A stretch of 64,000 bases of DNA from Thermogemmatispora tikiterensis (GTDB lineage: Bacteria; Chloroflexota; Ktedonobacteria; Ktedonobacterales; Ktedonobacteraceae), in NCBI RefSeq assembly GCF_003268475.1, contig NZ_MCIF01000002.1:3211382-3275381 (forward strand), given 5' to 3'. Below are positions 41,826-50,223 of this stretch, piece after piece. Each line of letters opens with the position of its first letter. The stretch's first letter is position 1. The position numbers and the translations under genes were made by a program. The notes under the pieces were generated by a model, which saw only the letters and a list, made by a program, of their open reading frames with translations, did no database searches and had not been told where the DNA came from.

Positions 41826-43964
41826 GTGTACGTTTCTGATCTGGGCGCGAGCGCTATTCTGTTGGCGCTGCTTTTCGCGATCTACACGCCGGTGGCGGCG
41901 GTGGCCGGAGCTTTGCGGCAGAGTGAGGCGCTGGTGGCGAGCGCCCGACGGGCGACACTGGCGGTGGCGGCTTTCCTGCTGCTGGCTTCGGGGGCCTTGG
42001 TGGCCTCGTTTCTATTGCACGATTTTGGCGTCAGCTATGTGGCTCAGCATTCCAGCCTGAGCATGCCCTGGTACTACGTGACAGCGGCTTTCTACGGCGG
42101 TCAGGAGGGTTCGCTGCTCTACTGGGCATTGACGCTGGCATTGTTCTCAGCCATCTTCGTGGTGACCTCGCGCCGCGCGCCCGCGGCCCTGGTCCCCTAT
42201 GTCCTGGCGACACTGATGGCCATCGAGGCCTTTTTCCTGGTGGTACTGGCGACAGTCTCCAGTCCTTTTGTACGTCTTGCCCATCCTCCCGCCGACGGTG
42301 TGGGGCTGAATCCACTGCTGATGGACCCGGGCATGCTGCTGCATCCGCCGCTGCTGCTGATGGGGTATATGAGCTTCTCGCTACCCTTTGCCTTCGCAGT
42401 GGCAGCGATGATTACGGGGCGGCTCGATAGTGAATGGCTGCGGGCGCTCCGACGTTGGATGCTGGCCGCCTGGACGATCCAGAGCGCCGGGCTGCTCATG
42501 GGTGCCTGGTGGGCCTACCATGTCCTCGGCTGGGGCGGCTACTGGGGCTGGGACCCGGTGGAGAATGCGGCGCTCTTGCCCTGGCTGACGGCGACGGCTT
42601 TCCTGCACTCAACAATGGTGCAGGAGCGCCGCGGCATGCTGAAGGTCTGGAATCTGGGGCTGGTCATCGCTTCTTTCGCCCTGTCTATCTTCGGCACCTT
42701 CGAGGTGCGCAGTGGTGTCATTAGCTCGGTCCACTCTTTCGCCTACTCGACCATCGGCTCCTATTTCCTGGCCTTCCTGGCGCTGGTGATCGTCTTCAGC
42801 CTGGGCCTTTTCCTGTTCCGCTTACCCCGCCTGCGCGCGGAGCAGGAGTTTGATTCGGTGGTCTCGCGCGAGGGCATCTTTTTGGTGAATAATTTGCTGC
42901 TGGTCGGGATCGCCTTCGCCACGCTCTGGGGGACGCTCTTCCCCCTGATTTCGGCAGCTATGCGCCACGAGGAGATGAGTGTTGGGGCGCCTTTCTATAA
43001 CCAGGTGACCGGCCCGCTCTTCTTGCTGCTCCTGCTGGCGATGGGGATCGGCCCGCTGCTGGCCTGGCGCCGTACGTCATTCCAGGCATTGCGTCGCAAT
43101 TTGGGTCTACCCGCCTTGCTGGCGGCTCTCTGCGCCGCCATTCTGCCTCTGCTTGGGGTTCCGTCTTTGTGGGCAAATGTGGCTTTTGCAGTCTGTAGCT
43201 TCACCGGCAGCGCGATCCTGTATGAGTTATGGCGCGGGGTACGGGTACGCCACCGCCACGGCGAGTCGTACGTGCGCGCGCTGCTGATGCTCTTTGCACG
43301 CTATCGCCGCCGCTACGGAGGCTACCTGGTTCATCTCGGCCTGCTGATTCTGGCCGTCGGGGTCATTGGCTCCCACTTCTTCCAGCAACAGAGCGACGCG
43401 ACCTTGAAGCCTGGCCAGCAGGTGAGCATCGCCGGCTATCAGCTCGTCTATCTGGGCAATATCGAGGACTTCTATCCCGAGAAAGATGTGGTGGTAGCTC
43501 AGTTCCAGATCTGGCAACACGGTCAGCTCCTCCGCTATATCTACCCCGGGCGCCAGATCTACCATAATTTCAGCGACCAGCCGGCCAGTATGATCTCGAT
43601 TACAACCTACGGGCTGACGGATCTTTACGTCTTCCTTGAAGACTGGCAGGGGGCTGCCCAGGCAACCATCCATATTTACGTGAATCCGTTGACGGTCCTG
43701 GTTTGGTTCGGCGGACTGGTCTTGATACTGGGCGGCGTGGTCTGCTGGTGGCCGGAGCCACCCACGTCCTTGCGCTCAGGCCGTCTGGTGCGCCCGCTCA
43801 CCATCGCTGAGGCGACCACGGTCTCTGACAGGTCGCCTGTTCAGGCCGCGCAGGAGAAAGCCGTCGTTGCCTCGGCCCAGGCTGTTGAGCGCTCCGCAAC
43901 GTCGCCCACGCCAGGCCCTTCGGACTCTCGTTCAAGGGAGCCCGGCGAGGAGGTGAGCCAATGA
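41826..43964 (+). CDS. ccmF: Haem lyase subunit CcmF
   Basis: 712 aa from GTG 41826 (GGGAGAAG about 9 nt upstream), a polytopic protein with about 14 helices. The periplasmic Trp-rich motif GWGGYWGWDPVENAALLPWL binds haem; HSFAYSTIGSYFLAFLA and further conserved histidines support haem-b binding. A large soluble loop near the C-terminus (about 540-640) precedes the last helix, and the final 70 residues form a cytoplasmic tail. CcmF works with CcmH to ligate haem to apocytochrome c. The stop overlaps ccmH in ATGA. Confidence 0.94.
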   Translation: MYVSDLGASAILLALLFAIYTPVAAVAGALRQSEALVASARRATLAVAAFLLLASGALVASFLLHDFGVSYVAQHSSLSMPWYYVTAAFYGGQEGSLLYWALTLALFSAIFVVTSRRAPAALVPYVLATLMAIEAFFLVVLATVSSPFVRLAHPPADGVGLNPLLMDPGMLLHPPLLLMGYMSFSLPFAFAVAAMITGRLDSEWLRALRRWMLAAWTIQSAGLLMGAWWAYHVLGWGGYWGWDPVENAALLPWLTATAFLHSTMVQERRGMLKVWNLGLVIASFALSIFGTFEVRSGVISSVHSFAYSTIGSYFLAFLALVIVFSLGLFLFRLPRLRAEQEFDSVVSREGIFLVNNLLLVGIAFATLWGTLFPLISAAMRHEEMSVGAPFYNQVTGPLFLLLLLAMGIGPLLAWRRTSFQALRRNLGLPALLAALCAAILPLLGVPSLWANVAFAVCSFTGSAILYELWRGVRVRHRHGESYVRALLMLFARYRRRYGGYLVHLGLLILAVGVIGSHFFQQQSDATLKPGQQVSIAGYQLVYLGNIEDFYPEKDVVVAQFQIWQHGQLLRYIYPGRQIYHNFSDQPASMISITTYGLTDLYVFLEDWQGAAQATIHIYVNPLTVLVWFGGLVLILGGVVCWWPEPPTSLRSGRLVRPLTIAEATTVSDRSPVQAAQEKAVVASAQAVERSATSPTPGPSDSRSREPGEEVSQ

Positions 43965-44527
43965 GACGACTGCCGATCCGAGCGCTGGTCCCGGCAGTGG
44001 GGCTGCTGCTCGTTGTGAGCATCGCGCTCGTTTGGTGGTTTGTTTATCTCTCCCATCCAAAGACGACGACTCTGGATCAGCGGGTCGCCGAGGTGGCTTC
44101 TCAGCTGCGCTGCCCCATCTGCCAGGGCGAGTCAGTTCAGGATTCGCCTTCAGAGCTGGCGCAGCAGATGCGCGCGGTCATCCGCCAACAGCTTCAAGAG
44201 GGCCGCTCGGAGCAGGAAGTGATCCAGTACTTTGTGGATCGCTACGGGGAGACGATCCTCTGGAATCCGCCTCGCCAGGGCTTCAGTCTACTGGTCTGGC
44301 TGATCCCGCCGGCCATGCTGCTGGGTGGCGCTGTGCTCATCTTCTTTGTCGTGCGTGAGTGGCGTCAACGCCGGGCGGCTGATTCTCTCACCGCTTCGGC
44401 TGCCGCGGCGATAGTGCCCTCGGAGGCCGTGCCGGACGAGGAGCTGGAACGCTATCGCGCTGAGCTGGAGGCCGAGCTGGCCGCCGATGATCCGCTCTTC
44501 CAACCGTCGCATGTGCAGAGGGGGTAA
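43961..44527 (+). CDS. ccmH: Cytochrome c maturation thiol protein CcmH
   Basis: 188 aa. The characteristic LRCPICQGESVQDS motif gives Cys51 and Cys54 in an extracytoplasmic three-helix domain flanked by helices at about 8-30 and 108-132. The cytoplasmic tail (about 135-188) is acidic. CcmH reduces apocytochrome c thiols and presents it to CcmF. Its presence is notable because the variant System I with cysteine-type CcmE is described as lacking CcmH. The start overlaps the ccmF stop by four bases, and the TAA overlaps the next ATG by one base. Confidence 0.94.
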   Translation: MRRLPIRALVPAVGLLLVVSIALVWWFVYLSHPKTTTLDQRVAEVASQLRCPICQGESVQDSPSELAQQMRAVIRQQLQEGRSEQEVIQYFVDRYGETILWNPPRQGFSLLVWLIPPAMLLGGAVLIFFVVREWRQRRAADSLTASAAAAIVPSEAVPDEELERYRAELEAELAADDPLFQPSHVQRG

Positions 44528-44925
44528 TGATGATCTTCCCTGGTTCGCCGCTGGCTCTGCTGCTAGCTGTCCCGCTCGGGCTGCTGGCCCTGGCCCTGGT
44601 GCTCTATCCGCTGGCACGTCCTGCAGGTCGCCAAGCAGGCGTCTCCGCTGAAGCAGGGAGAGATTTGGCCGGGGCTGCCTCACCACCGCTGGCTCCGTCT
44701 GAAGAGGAGACAGCAGCGCGTGCCGCCCTCCATGAGGTGGAGCTGGAATATCAACTTGGCAATCTGACGGAAACTGATTACCGCTCCTTGCGGGAGCGCT
44801 ATCTGCGGCGCGCGCTGCTCGCTATCAAGGAGCGCCATACACGCGAAAAGGAACTCGATGCCCTGATTGAAGAGCGATTGCGCCTGTTGAGGGAGGAAGA
44901 TGTCGGAAGAAGCAACGGTGTCTAG
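44527..44925 (+). CDS. CcmI-like small membrane protein
   Basis: 132 aa, one N-terminal membrane helix (about 8-30) and a charged coiled-coil tail (60-125) reading EVELEYQLGNLTETDYRSLRERYL, a pattern similar to the N-terminal part of CcmI and short CcmH-associated proteins. It has no TPR domain, which in full CcmI binds the apocytochrome. Located between ccmH and the 470-aa protein with overlaps on both sides, it is clearly part of the operon. Function by position only. Confidence 0.75.
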   Translation: MMIFPGSPLALLLAVPLGLLALALVLYPLARPAGRQAGVSAEAGRDLAGAASPPLAPSEEETAARAALHEVELEYQLGNLTETDYRSLRERYLRRALLAIKERHTREKELDALIEERLRLLREEDVGRSNGV

Positions 44926-46312
44926 TGGTGGGCCTGCCGGTGGTCGCCTTATCTTGACCGTGACGATACCTCTGTTATCGCTCCTTGCGCTGCTCTGGCT
45001 CTTGATACCAGTAGCCCCAACCCAGGCAGCGAGCAGCGCCAGCACGGGCACGATCCGCGGTCATCTGGTCAACGGAACCCATAACAATGCGCCGGTAGCG
45101 GGACAAAGCGTGACGCTGCAGATGGCGCAGGACGGTTCGGCTCGCGATCTGACTACGCTCAAGACTGATAGCCAGGGGGCTTTTCTCTTCACCGGCCTGG
45201 CCACTGCCAGCACGGTCAAGTACGCGGTCTATACCCGCTACCAGGGGGCTCAGTACGTCTCTGACCTGGTCGATCTCAGTAAACAGGCAGTACAGCAGAT
45301 CGAGCTAATAGTCTACGATGCTACCAGTAGTAGCGCTGATCTGGCCGTGGTCCAGGCTACGATTCTGATTCATGAGCCGGATGCCAGCAAGGGGACGTTC
45401 ACGGTTTCGGAGATCTACTTTTTCCAGAACGTGGGGAAGACAACCTATGTGGGGTCGCTGAATGCCAGCCAGGGACGCCCGAATGCCCTGCTCTTCTCGC
45501 TGCCCCAGGGGGCGCGTAACGTGGCCCTGGACCAGGGTTTTAACAGCGTCGAGGCCATTCAGGTCGCAGGTGGCTTCGCCAGCGATGCGGCGGTACCTCC
45601 AGGCGAGACACAATTTTCTTTCTCATTCGAGGTGCCTTATCAGAGCACCAGCTATGATTTTGCCTATACGTTCTTCTATCCAACGGTTCAGCTCTCGGTC
45701 TTGACACCACCTGCCCTGCAGGCCAGCTCGGGCGCCTTGTCCTCCAAGGGGTTGATGACAGCGAATAGCCATCCCTACCTGCTGTTGCAAAATCAGAATT
45801 TCCGCAGCGGCGACCAGGTTCATGTCAGGCTGCAGGGTCTGCCACTGAGCAGCAGTCAGAGCCAACACCAGGGGTTGTTCCTGGTTCCAACCTGGGTCTG
45901 GCTGGTCGGTGGCGTGCTGGTAATGCTGGCGATCATTGTGCTATCCTCGCTGCTCTACCACCTCTTCCAGCGCTGGCGCGAGAGCAAGCCTCGGGGGCAC
46001 CCCCATGCCCAGAAGCGCCCTGCTCATACGCATGCTGAGCTAGAGGCAACGCGCACCCGCGACAAGGCCGACGCCGGGAGCGGCGAGCAGGATCGCCTCC
46101 TGCACCAGTTGCTGGAGCTGGATAAGGCTTTCGAGGAGGGACGGCTCAAGAAGACGGAGTATACCGAGGAGCGCGCCAGGATCAAGGAGCGCCTGCGCGT
46201 TCTGTTGAGCCTTGAGCAGGAAAAAGAGCACCGCCGTGGAGCGAAGGAGCGCCCGACCGCGGGGAGTTCGCGCTCGTCTTCCAATGCCAAACGTCGGTCA
46301 GGGAAAAGCTGA
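44900..46312 (+). CDS. Membrane protein with carboxypeptidase-regulatory-like domain, in the ccm operon
   Basis: 470 aa. A signal-anchor (about 16-42) leads to a Cna/CarboxypepD_reg-like beta fold: TGTIRGHLVNGTHNNAPVAGQSV through DSQGAFLFTGL (about 50-110). A second extracytoplasmic beta-rich domain (about 150-300) follows, then a membrane helix (about 328-352) and a charged, SHOCT-like cytoplasmic coiled coil, KAFEEGRLKKTEYTEERARIKERL, ending in basic residues. It overlaps the previous gene. A scaffold or cytochrome-acceptor role is guesswork; I recognise no characterised homologue, though its fixed place in the operon suggests a link to maturation. Confidence 0.75.
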   Translation: MSEEATVSSGGPAGGRLILTVTIPLLSLLALLWLLIPVAPTQAASSASTGTIRGHLVNGTHNNAPVAGQSVTLQMAQDGSARDLTTLKTDSQGAFLFTGLATASTVKYAVYTRYQGAQYVSDLVDLSKQAVQQIELIVYDATSSSADLAVVQATILIHEPDASKGTFTVSEIYFFQNVGKTTYVGSLNASQGRPNALLFSLPQGARNVALDQGFNSVEAIQVAGGFASDAAVPPGETQFSFSFEVPYQSTSYDFAYTFFYPTVQLSVLTPPALQASSGALSSKGLMTANSHPYLLLQNQNFRSGDQVHVRLQGLPLSSSQSQHQGLFLVPTWVWLVGGVLVMLAIIVLSSLLYHLFQRWRESKPRGHPHAQKRPAHTHAELEATRTRDKADAGSGEQDRLLHQLLELDKAFEEGRLKKTEYTEERARIKERLRVLLSLEQEKEHRRGAKERPTAGSSRSSSNAKRRSGKS

Positions 46313-46414
46313 GGCGCAGCCACCACGTGAGACCGGATACCTGGAGCTGACTGGCCAGGCTGCTGCAGAGAGCAGGCGCGAGAGGCTTACGATTAAGAAG
46401 AGAAGCGAAGCGGG

Positions 46415-47239
46415 ATGACATACATAGGTAGCGATGAGAGAATAAGCAAGCGACGATCTGATCCGACCTGTACAGAGGGGTCTTCGCTGGCCCAGGACGC
46501 CAGAAGGCAGGAGGCGTCTCCCCGGCCAGAGGCGGAGCGGCCTTTAGTGGAGATCGAGGGGCTGAGGAAGAGTTTCGCCTTTCGCCCAGTGCTACGTGGG
46601 ATCGATCTGAGCCTGCGGGCCGGCGAGCGGCTTGCTTTGCTAGGCGCCAACGGAGCTGGCAAAACGACGCTCCTGCGTATCCTGGCCTGTCTGACGCGTC
46701 CTACAGCAGGTCACGCCCTGGTGGCGGGCCTGGACTGTGTCCACGATGCTCAGGAGGTACGGCGGCTGGTGGGCTTCGTGGCGCATCAACCCTATCTTTA
46801 CGAGGAGCTGACCGCGCTGGAAAACCTGCTCTTCTTCGCGCGCATGTATGGGGTGGCGAGAGGACGCGAGCGCGCACTCTTGCTGCTGGAGCGGGTCGGT
46901 CTGGCCCGGCGTGCCCGTGACCGTGTTGGCTCGCTCTCGCGCGGCCAGCTGCAACGCCTGGCCCTGGCTCGCGCATTGCTGCATGGGCCGCGCCTGCTCC
47001 TGCTGGATGAGGCCGAAACAGGGCTGGATGAAGCTGGCACGGCCCTCCTGTCTACATTGCTGGCCGAGCATATGGCTGAAGGCGGAACGCTGATTCTGAC
47101 GACCCATCGGCCCGAGTTTGCCCTGCAACAGGCAGATCGCCTGGTAATGCTCAAAGATGGGCGGATCGTCTATCACGAGACCGTGGCGGGCCTGGAGCTG
47201 GCACAGGTGCGCCGGGCCTATCAGGAGGTGGTTGGCTGA
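46415..47239 (+). CDS. ccmA: ABC transporter ATP-binding protein CcmA
   Basis: 274 aa. Walker A GANGAGKTT (77-85), Q-loop HQPYLYEELTALEN, signature LSRGQ (174-178), Walker B LLLLDE (194-199) and H-switch TTHRP are complete. The first 43 residues are a poorly ordered extension before the usual start PLVEIEGL. With CcmB it makes the ATPase that releases holo-CcmE from CcmC. It is transcribed with ccmB; TGATG overlap at the junction. The N-terminus could start later, but no better start is visible. Confidence 0.9.
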   Translation: MTYIGSDERISKRRSDPTCTEGSSLAQDARRQEASPRPEAERPLVEIEGLRKSFAFRPVLRGIDLSLRAGERLALLGANGAGKTTLLRILACLTRPTAGHALVAGLDCVHDAQEVRRLVGFVAHQPYLYEELTALENLLFFARMYGVARGRERALLLLERVGLARRARDRVGSLSRGQLQRLALARALLHGPRLLLLDEAETGLDEAGTALLSTLLAEHMAEGGTLILTTHRPEFALQQADRLVMLKDGRIVYHETVAGLELAQVRRAYQEVVG

Positions 47240-47925
47240 TGAGTACGTTGAGCACTCTGCGTCTTTTGTGCAGCCAGGTGCTGGCGATTCTTGGCAAAGA
47301 TATCCGTTATGAGTTGCGCAGCAAGCAAACCTGGCTGGGTATGGGCCTCTTCGCCCTGCTGGTCTTTGTGATCTTTAATTTCGCCTTTGATCTGCGCGTT
47401 GAGAATCGGGCGGCTGTGGCCCCTGGGGCCCTCTGGGTGGCCTTTGTCTTCGCAAGCTTGCTCGGCCTGGGACGCACTATTGCCGCTGAGCGCGAGGGTG
47501 GCTCTCTGGATCGTTTGCTGCTCTGTCCAGTAGATCGCCGCGCTATCTACCTGGCGAAGTTGCTCGGCAACCTGCTCTTCATCGGCGTCGTTGAACTGGT
47601 TGCCCTGCCAATCTTCGCCGCCCTCTTCTCGGTTCCTCTCTTCAGCGGCGAGCTGCTCCCGATCGTCCTGCTCGGCACCCTCGGCGTGGCCATCATTGGC
47701 ACCCTCTTTTCGGCGATGACCGCCGCCACGCGCGCGCGTGAGTTGCTGCTGCCGCTGTTAGTCTTTCCGCTGATTGTGCCAGTCGTGATCGCTGCAGTGC
47801 GGGCCACGGGGGCGCTGATGATCGCGGCTCCTGACGAGCCGCCCTGGCTGGGACTGCTGACCGCCTTCGACGTGATCTTTTTCAGCCTGGCACTCCTGAC
47901 CTTCTCCTATGTGATTGAGGAGTAA
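47239..47925 (+). CDS. ccmB: Haem exporter membrane subunit CcmB
   Basis: 228 aa with six predicted helices. The cytoplasmic start ILGKDIRYELRSKQTWLGMGLFALLVF and ERE motif in RTIAAEREGGSLDRLLLCPVDR are typical of CcmB. It pairs with CcmA as the membrane part of the CcmAB transporter. It begins at the stop of ccmA (1-bp overlap) and is followed by a short spacer with a simple repeat and hairpin before ccmC. Confidence 0.93.
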   Translation: MSTLSTLRLLCSQVLAILGKDIRYELRSKQTWLGMGLFALLVFVIFNFAFDLRVENRAAVAPGALWVAFVFASLLGLGRTIAAEREGGSLDRLLLCPVDRRAIYLAKLLGNLLFIGVVELVALPIFAALFSVPLFSGELLPIVLLGTLGVAIIGTLFSAMTAATRARELLLPLLVFPLIVPVVIAAVRATGALMIAAPDEPPWLGLLTAFDVIFFSLALLTFSYVIEE

Positions 47926-47944
47926 ATGAAGCGTGAGTGATCTG

Positions 47945-47962
47945 TTGTTGTTGTTGTTGTTG
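47945..47962. repeat. (TTG)6 simple repeat between ccmB and ccmC
   Basis: Six perfect TTG units lie 20 bp after the ccmB stop. Trinucleotide tracts can change length by replication slippage, though here the tract is outside coding sequence. Confidence 0.9.
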
Positions 47963-47971
47963 ACGAGGGAT

Positions 47972-47990
47972 GGCGGGCTGCCAGCCCGCC
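47972..47990 (+). repeat. GC-rich hairpin next to the ccmC ribosome binding site
   Basis: GGCGGGCTG (47972-47980) and CAGCCCGCC (47982-47990) are exact inverted copies around one base. The hairpin ends immediately before AGGAGG (47991-47996) of ccmC and could affect translation or mark a processing point between ccmB and ccmC. Confidence 0.6.
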
Positions 47991-48008
47991 AGGAGGAAAA
48001 CGGCACGT

Positions 48009-48752
48009 ATGGCTGTGATCAATAAGACAGGCGCGCCCCTTCAGGAGGCCGCAGCGCCGATGAGAAGGCCCACCTTGCCTATTGCCTCGCTGCTGCTAGG
48101 CGCCCTGGCATTTGTGGGCATGATGATCTCTATCTGGGTGATCTTTCTCTATGCCCCCACAGATGCTATCGAGGGCCTCTCACAGCGTATTTTCTACTTT
48201 CATGTGCCAGTGGCCTGGCTGGCCATGCTCTCATTCGTGATTGTGGCCCTGGGAGGGGCTGTCTATCTGTGGCGCGAAGACGAGCGCTGGGACTGGCTGG
48301 CGCTGGCTGCCGCAGAGGCCGGCGCCATCTTTACGACGCTGACGCTGGTGACTGGCTCACTCTGGGGCCGTGCGACCTGGGGCACCTGGTGGACCTGGGA
48401 CGCCCGCCTGACGACGAGCCTGATTCTCTGGTTCCTCTACATCGCTTATCTGATGCTGCGCAGCTATCTTGGCAAAACGTCTACGAGTGCGCGCGCCGGC
48501 GCGGTGCTGGCAATCCTCGGCGTGATCGATGTCCCTATTATCTATGAATCGGTAAACTGGTGGCGTACCCTCCACCCAGCAGCGGAGATCGGCACCCCTG
48601 GGGCCCTCCCCCCCTCGGTCGTACTGGTCCTGATGCTCTCCCTGGCCAGCTTCACGCTCTTTTACTGCGTGCTGCTGATCCAACTCTATCAGCTGGTACG
48701 TCTCCAACATCTGACGTCGCGGCTGCGCGCCCGTCTGCAGGTAGTCGATTGA
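48009..48752 (+). CDS. ccmC: Haem exporter/handling protein CcmC
   Basis: 247 aa with six helices. RIFYFHVPVAWLAM carries one haem-ligand His; the Trp-rich loop reads WGTWWTWDARLTTSLILW (about 125-142), and the second periplasmic His lies in TLHPAAEIG. CcmC loads haem onto CcmE. ATG 48009 has AGGAGG 12 nt upstream, the spacing being long; an in-frame ATG at 47970 lies within the hairpin. ccmC is separated from ccmB by the simple repeat and hairpin. ccmD follows 102 bp later. Confidence 0.92.
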   Translation: MAVINKTGAPLQEAAAPMRRPTLPIASLLLGALAFVGMMISIWVIFLYAPTDAIEGLSQRIFYFHVPVAWLAMLSFVIVALGGAVYLWREDERWDWLALAAAEAGAIFTTLTLVTGSLWGRATWGTWWTWDARLTTSLILWFLYIAYLMLRSYLGKTSTSARAGAVLAILGVIDVPIIYESVNWWRTLHPAAEIGTPGALPPSVVLVLMLSLASFTLFYCVLLIQLYQLVRLQHLTSRLRARLQVVD

Positions 48753-48854
48753 TAATAAGAGGAAGGTGCAAAGCGTCGATGATGTTGGCCTACGTTGCGG
48801 CCCGCTGCCTGTCCGGCACGGAGCCAGCGTCGAGGAAGAGGAGGTACTGACAAC

Positions 48855-49001
48855 ATGGTGTATATGGTCATCGCTTACGCCCTGGTGTGGGCCGGGCTGT
48901 TCGCTTATCTGGCCTTCATCGCGCTGCGCATTCGCGCGGTGCGCACTGAGCTGGCGGCGGTCGAGGAGCTGGTGCGTGAGCACGAAGCGCGACAAGAGTA
49001 G
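48855..49001 (+). CDS. ccmD: CcmD-like small membrane protein
   Basis: 48 aa with one helix (VIAYALVWAGLFAYLAFIAL) and a charged cytoplasmic tail, the typical form of CcmD, which helps release holo-CcmE. The size and place after ccmC identify it more than sequence does. AGGAGG lies about 11 nt before ATG 48855. Confidence 0.75.
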   Translation: MVYMVIAYALVWAGLFAYLAFIALRIRAVRTELAAVEELVREHEARQE

Positions 49002-49119
49002 CCGCCACGCTACCAGACGTGGAGAGAGGCGTGATCTGCCTGAGTTAAGGGGCCAGGTCCCTCTTGCCTTTCCTTTGTGATATGATCTTTGGCATAGATT
49101 GTTCAGGAGAAACAGAATA

Positions 49120-49614
49120 ATGGCAGCAATGGAGAGAAACCTCGAAGAGCCTGGTCAGCAGCCACCGGCGTCGTCCCCTGCCCCCCTGAAGACGACGCCT
49201 GGCTACGTGGCCAACCTGGTAGTTGGGGATGTACTCGTTTTTCTACTGTTTGCTTTCTTCGGCTTGACGAGCCATCATGAGTTGAACGGCGGGGTCCTTC
49301 CTGCTCAAATCGTGACGGTGGCTCTGCCTTTCATGCTGGGCTGGTTCCTGGTCGCCCCCTGGCTGGGAGTCTATCGTCGCAAGTTGGAGACGAGCACGCG
49401 CCTCATGACGTTCTATACGCTGCGCGCCTGGATCATCTCCTGGCCGGTGGCAATGGGAATGCGCTGGCTCTTCGTCGAGCGCTTGCATCCTGTCCCACTC
49501 GATGCTTTCCTGACGTTCTCGCTGGTGGTCTTCTTCACTGTCCTGGTGCTCCTGATGGTCTGGCGCTGGCCATTCGCCTGGTACCGGAGCGGGCGGACCC
49601 GTGGTCTTCACTAG
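49120..49614 (+). CDS. DUF3054 membrane protein
   Basis: 164 aa with four helices. NLVVGDVLVFLLFAFFGLTSH and LPFMLGWFLVAPWLGVYRR match the DUF3054 family, small membrane proteins common in Actinobacteria and Chloroflexi, of unknown function. Start ATG 49120 after CAGGAGA. It follows ccmD by 118 bp, so it may be transcribed with the ccm genes or from its own promoter; a TATGAT (49081-49086) is a weak -10 candidate. Confidence 0.85.
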   Translation: MAAMERNLEEPGQQPPASSPAPLKTTPGYVANLVVGDVLVFLLFAFFGLTSHHELNGGVLPAQIVTVALPFMLGWFLVAPWLGVYRRKLETSTRLMTFYTLRAWIISWPVAMGMRWLFVERLHPVPLDAFLTFSLVVFFTVLVLLMVWRWPFAWYRSGRTRGLH

Positions 49615-50223
49615 CCGCCAGCAGGGGCAGAGCTGACTGGACAGTGGAAGGAAGCCTGTGCCCGTCAATAGATTCCTCAACACACTCGCTTCTTCCTCTC
49701 TGCCCTGCCTGGCAAGGGCGTCTGTCTGTCTCTGGCTCTCCCCCAGATTTACCAGCCCACTGGCCTCCAGCAGGCGTCTATTGCAATCTCGGAGACGATG
49801 CGCTATCCTCTCCGAAAGGAGGGTGGGGCACACACTCGTACTCATTGACGATTCGTTAGCTCATTACCGCAAGTAGACCCTGGCCCGACTCAGGCTATGG
49901 CCGGACACGATCCGGCCCGGCCAGTGAAGCGACCCCCTTCCCTTCACCAGCCGCCGCAGTCGTGCCGTGAGCGCAGCAAACTGAGGTAGGCAGTAGGCAG
50001 ATGGCAGCGAGGCAGGTAGCTTGATTGATCGCGTGGTCTGGTGGCTAAAGAGCTGGATAGGTGGATGAGTTGACTCCGGAAAGAGCGGCGGGTTGTCCGA
50101 CCGGCCTCAGTGCAGCCAGGCGAGACTGAGGGCGCAGGGGCGTTCGCTCATTCGCCTGCTTTTATCCAGCGGCAGTCACCAACCAGTCTCAGAGCAGAGA
50201 AGACAAGAGGAGAGAAGAGCGCC
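49615..50223. other. Long intergenic region, no gene seen
   Basis: 609 bp between the DUF3054 gene and the acidic coiled-coil gene. A short CTCC-GAAA-GGAG hairpin lies near 49813-49827. No open frame with a start signal or family features. Confidence 0.5.
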
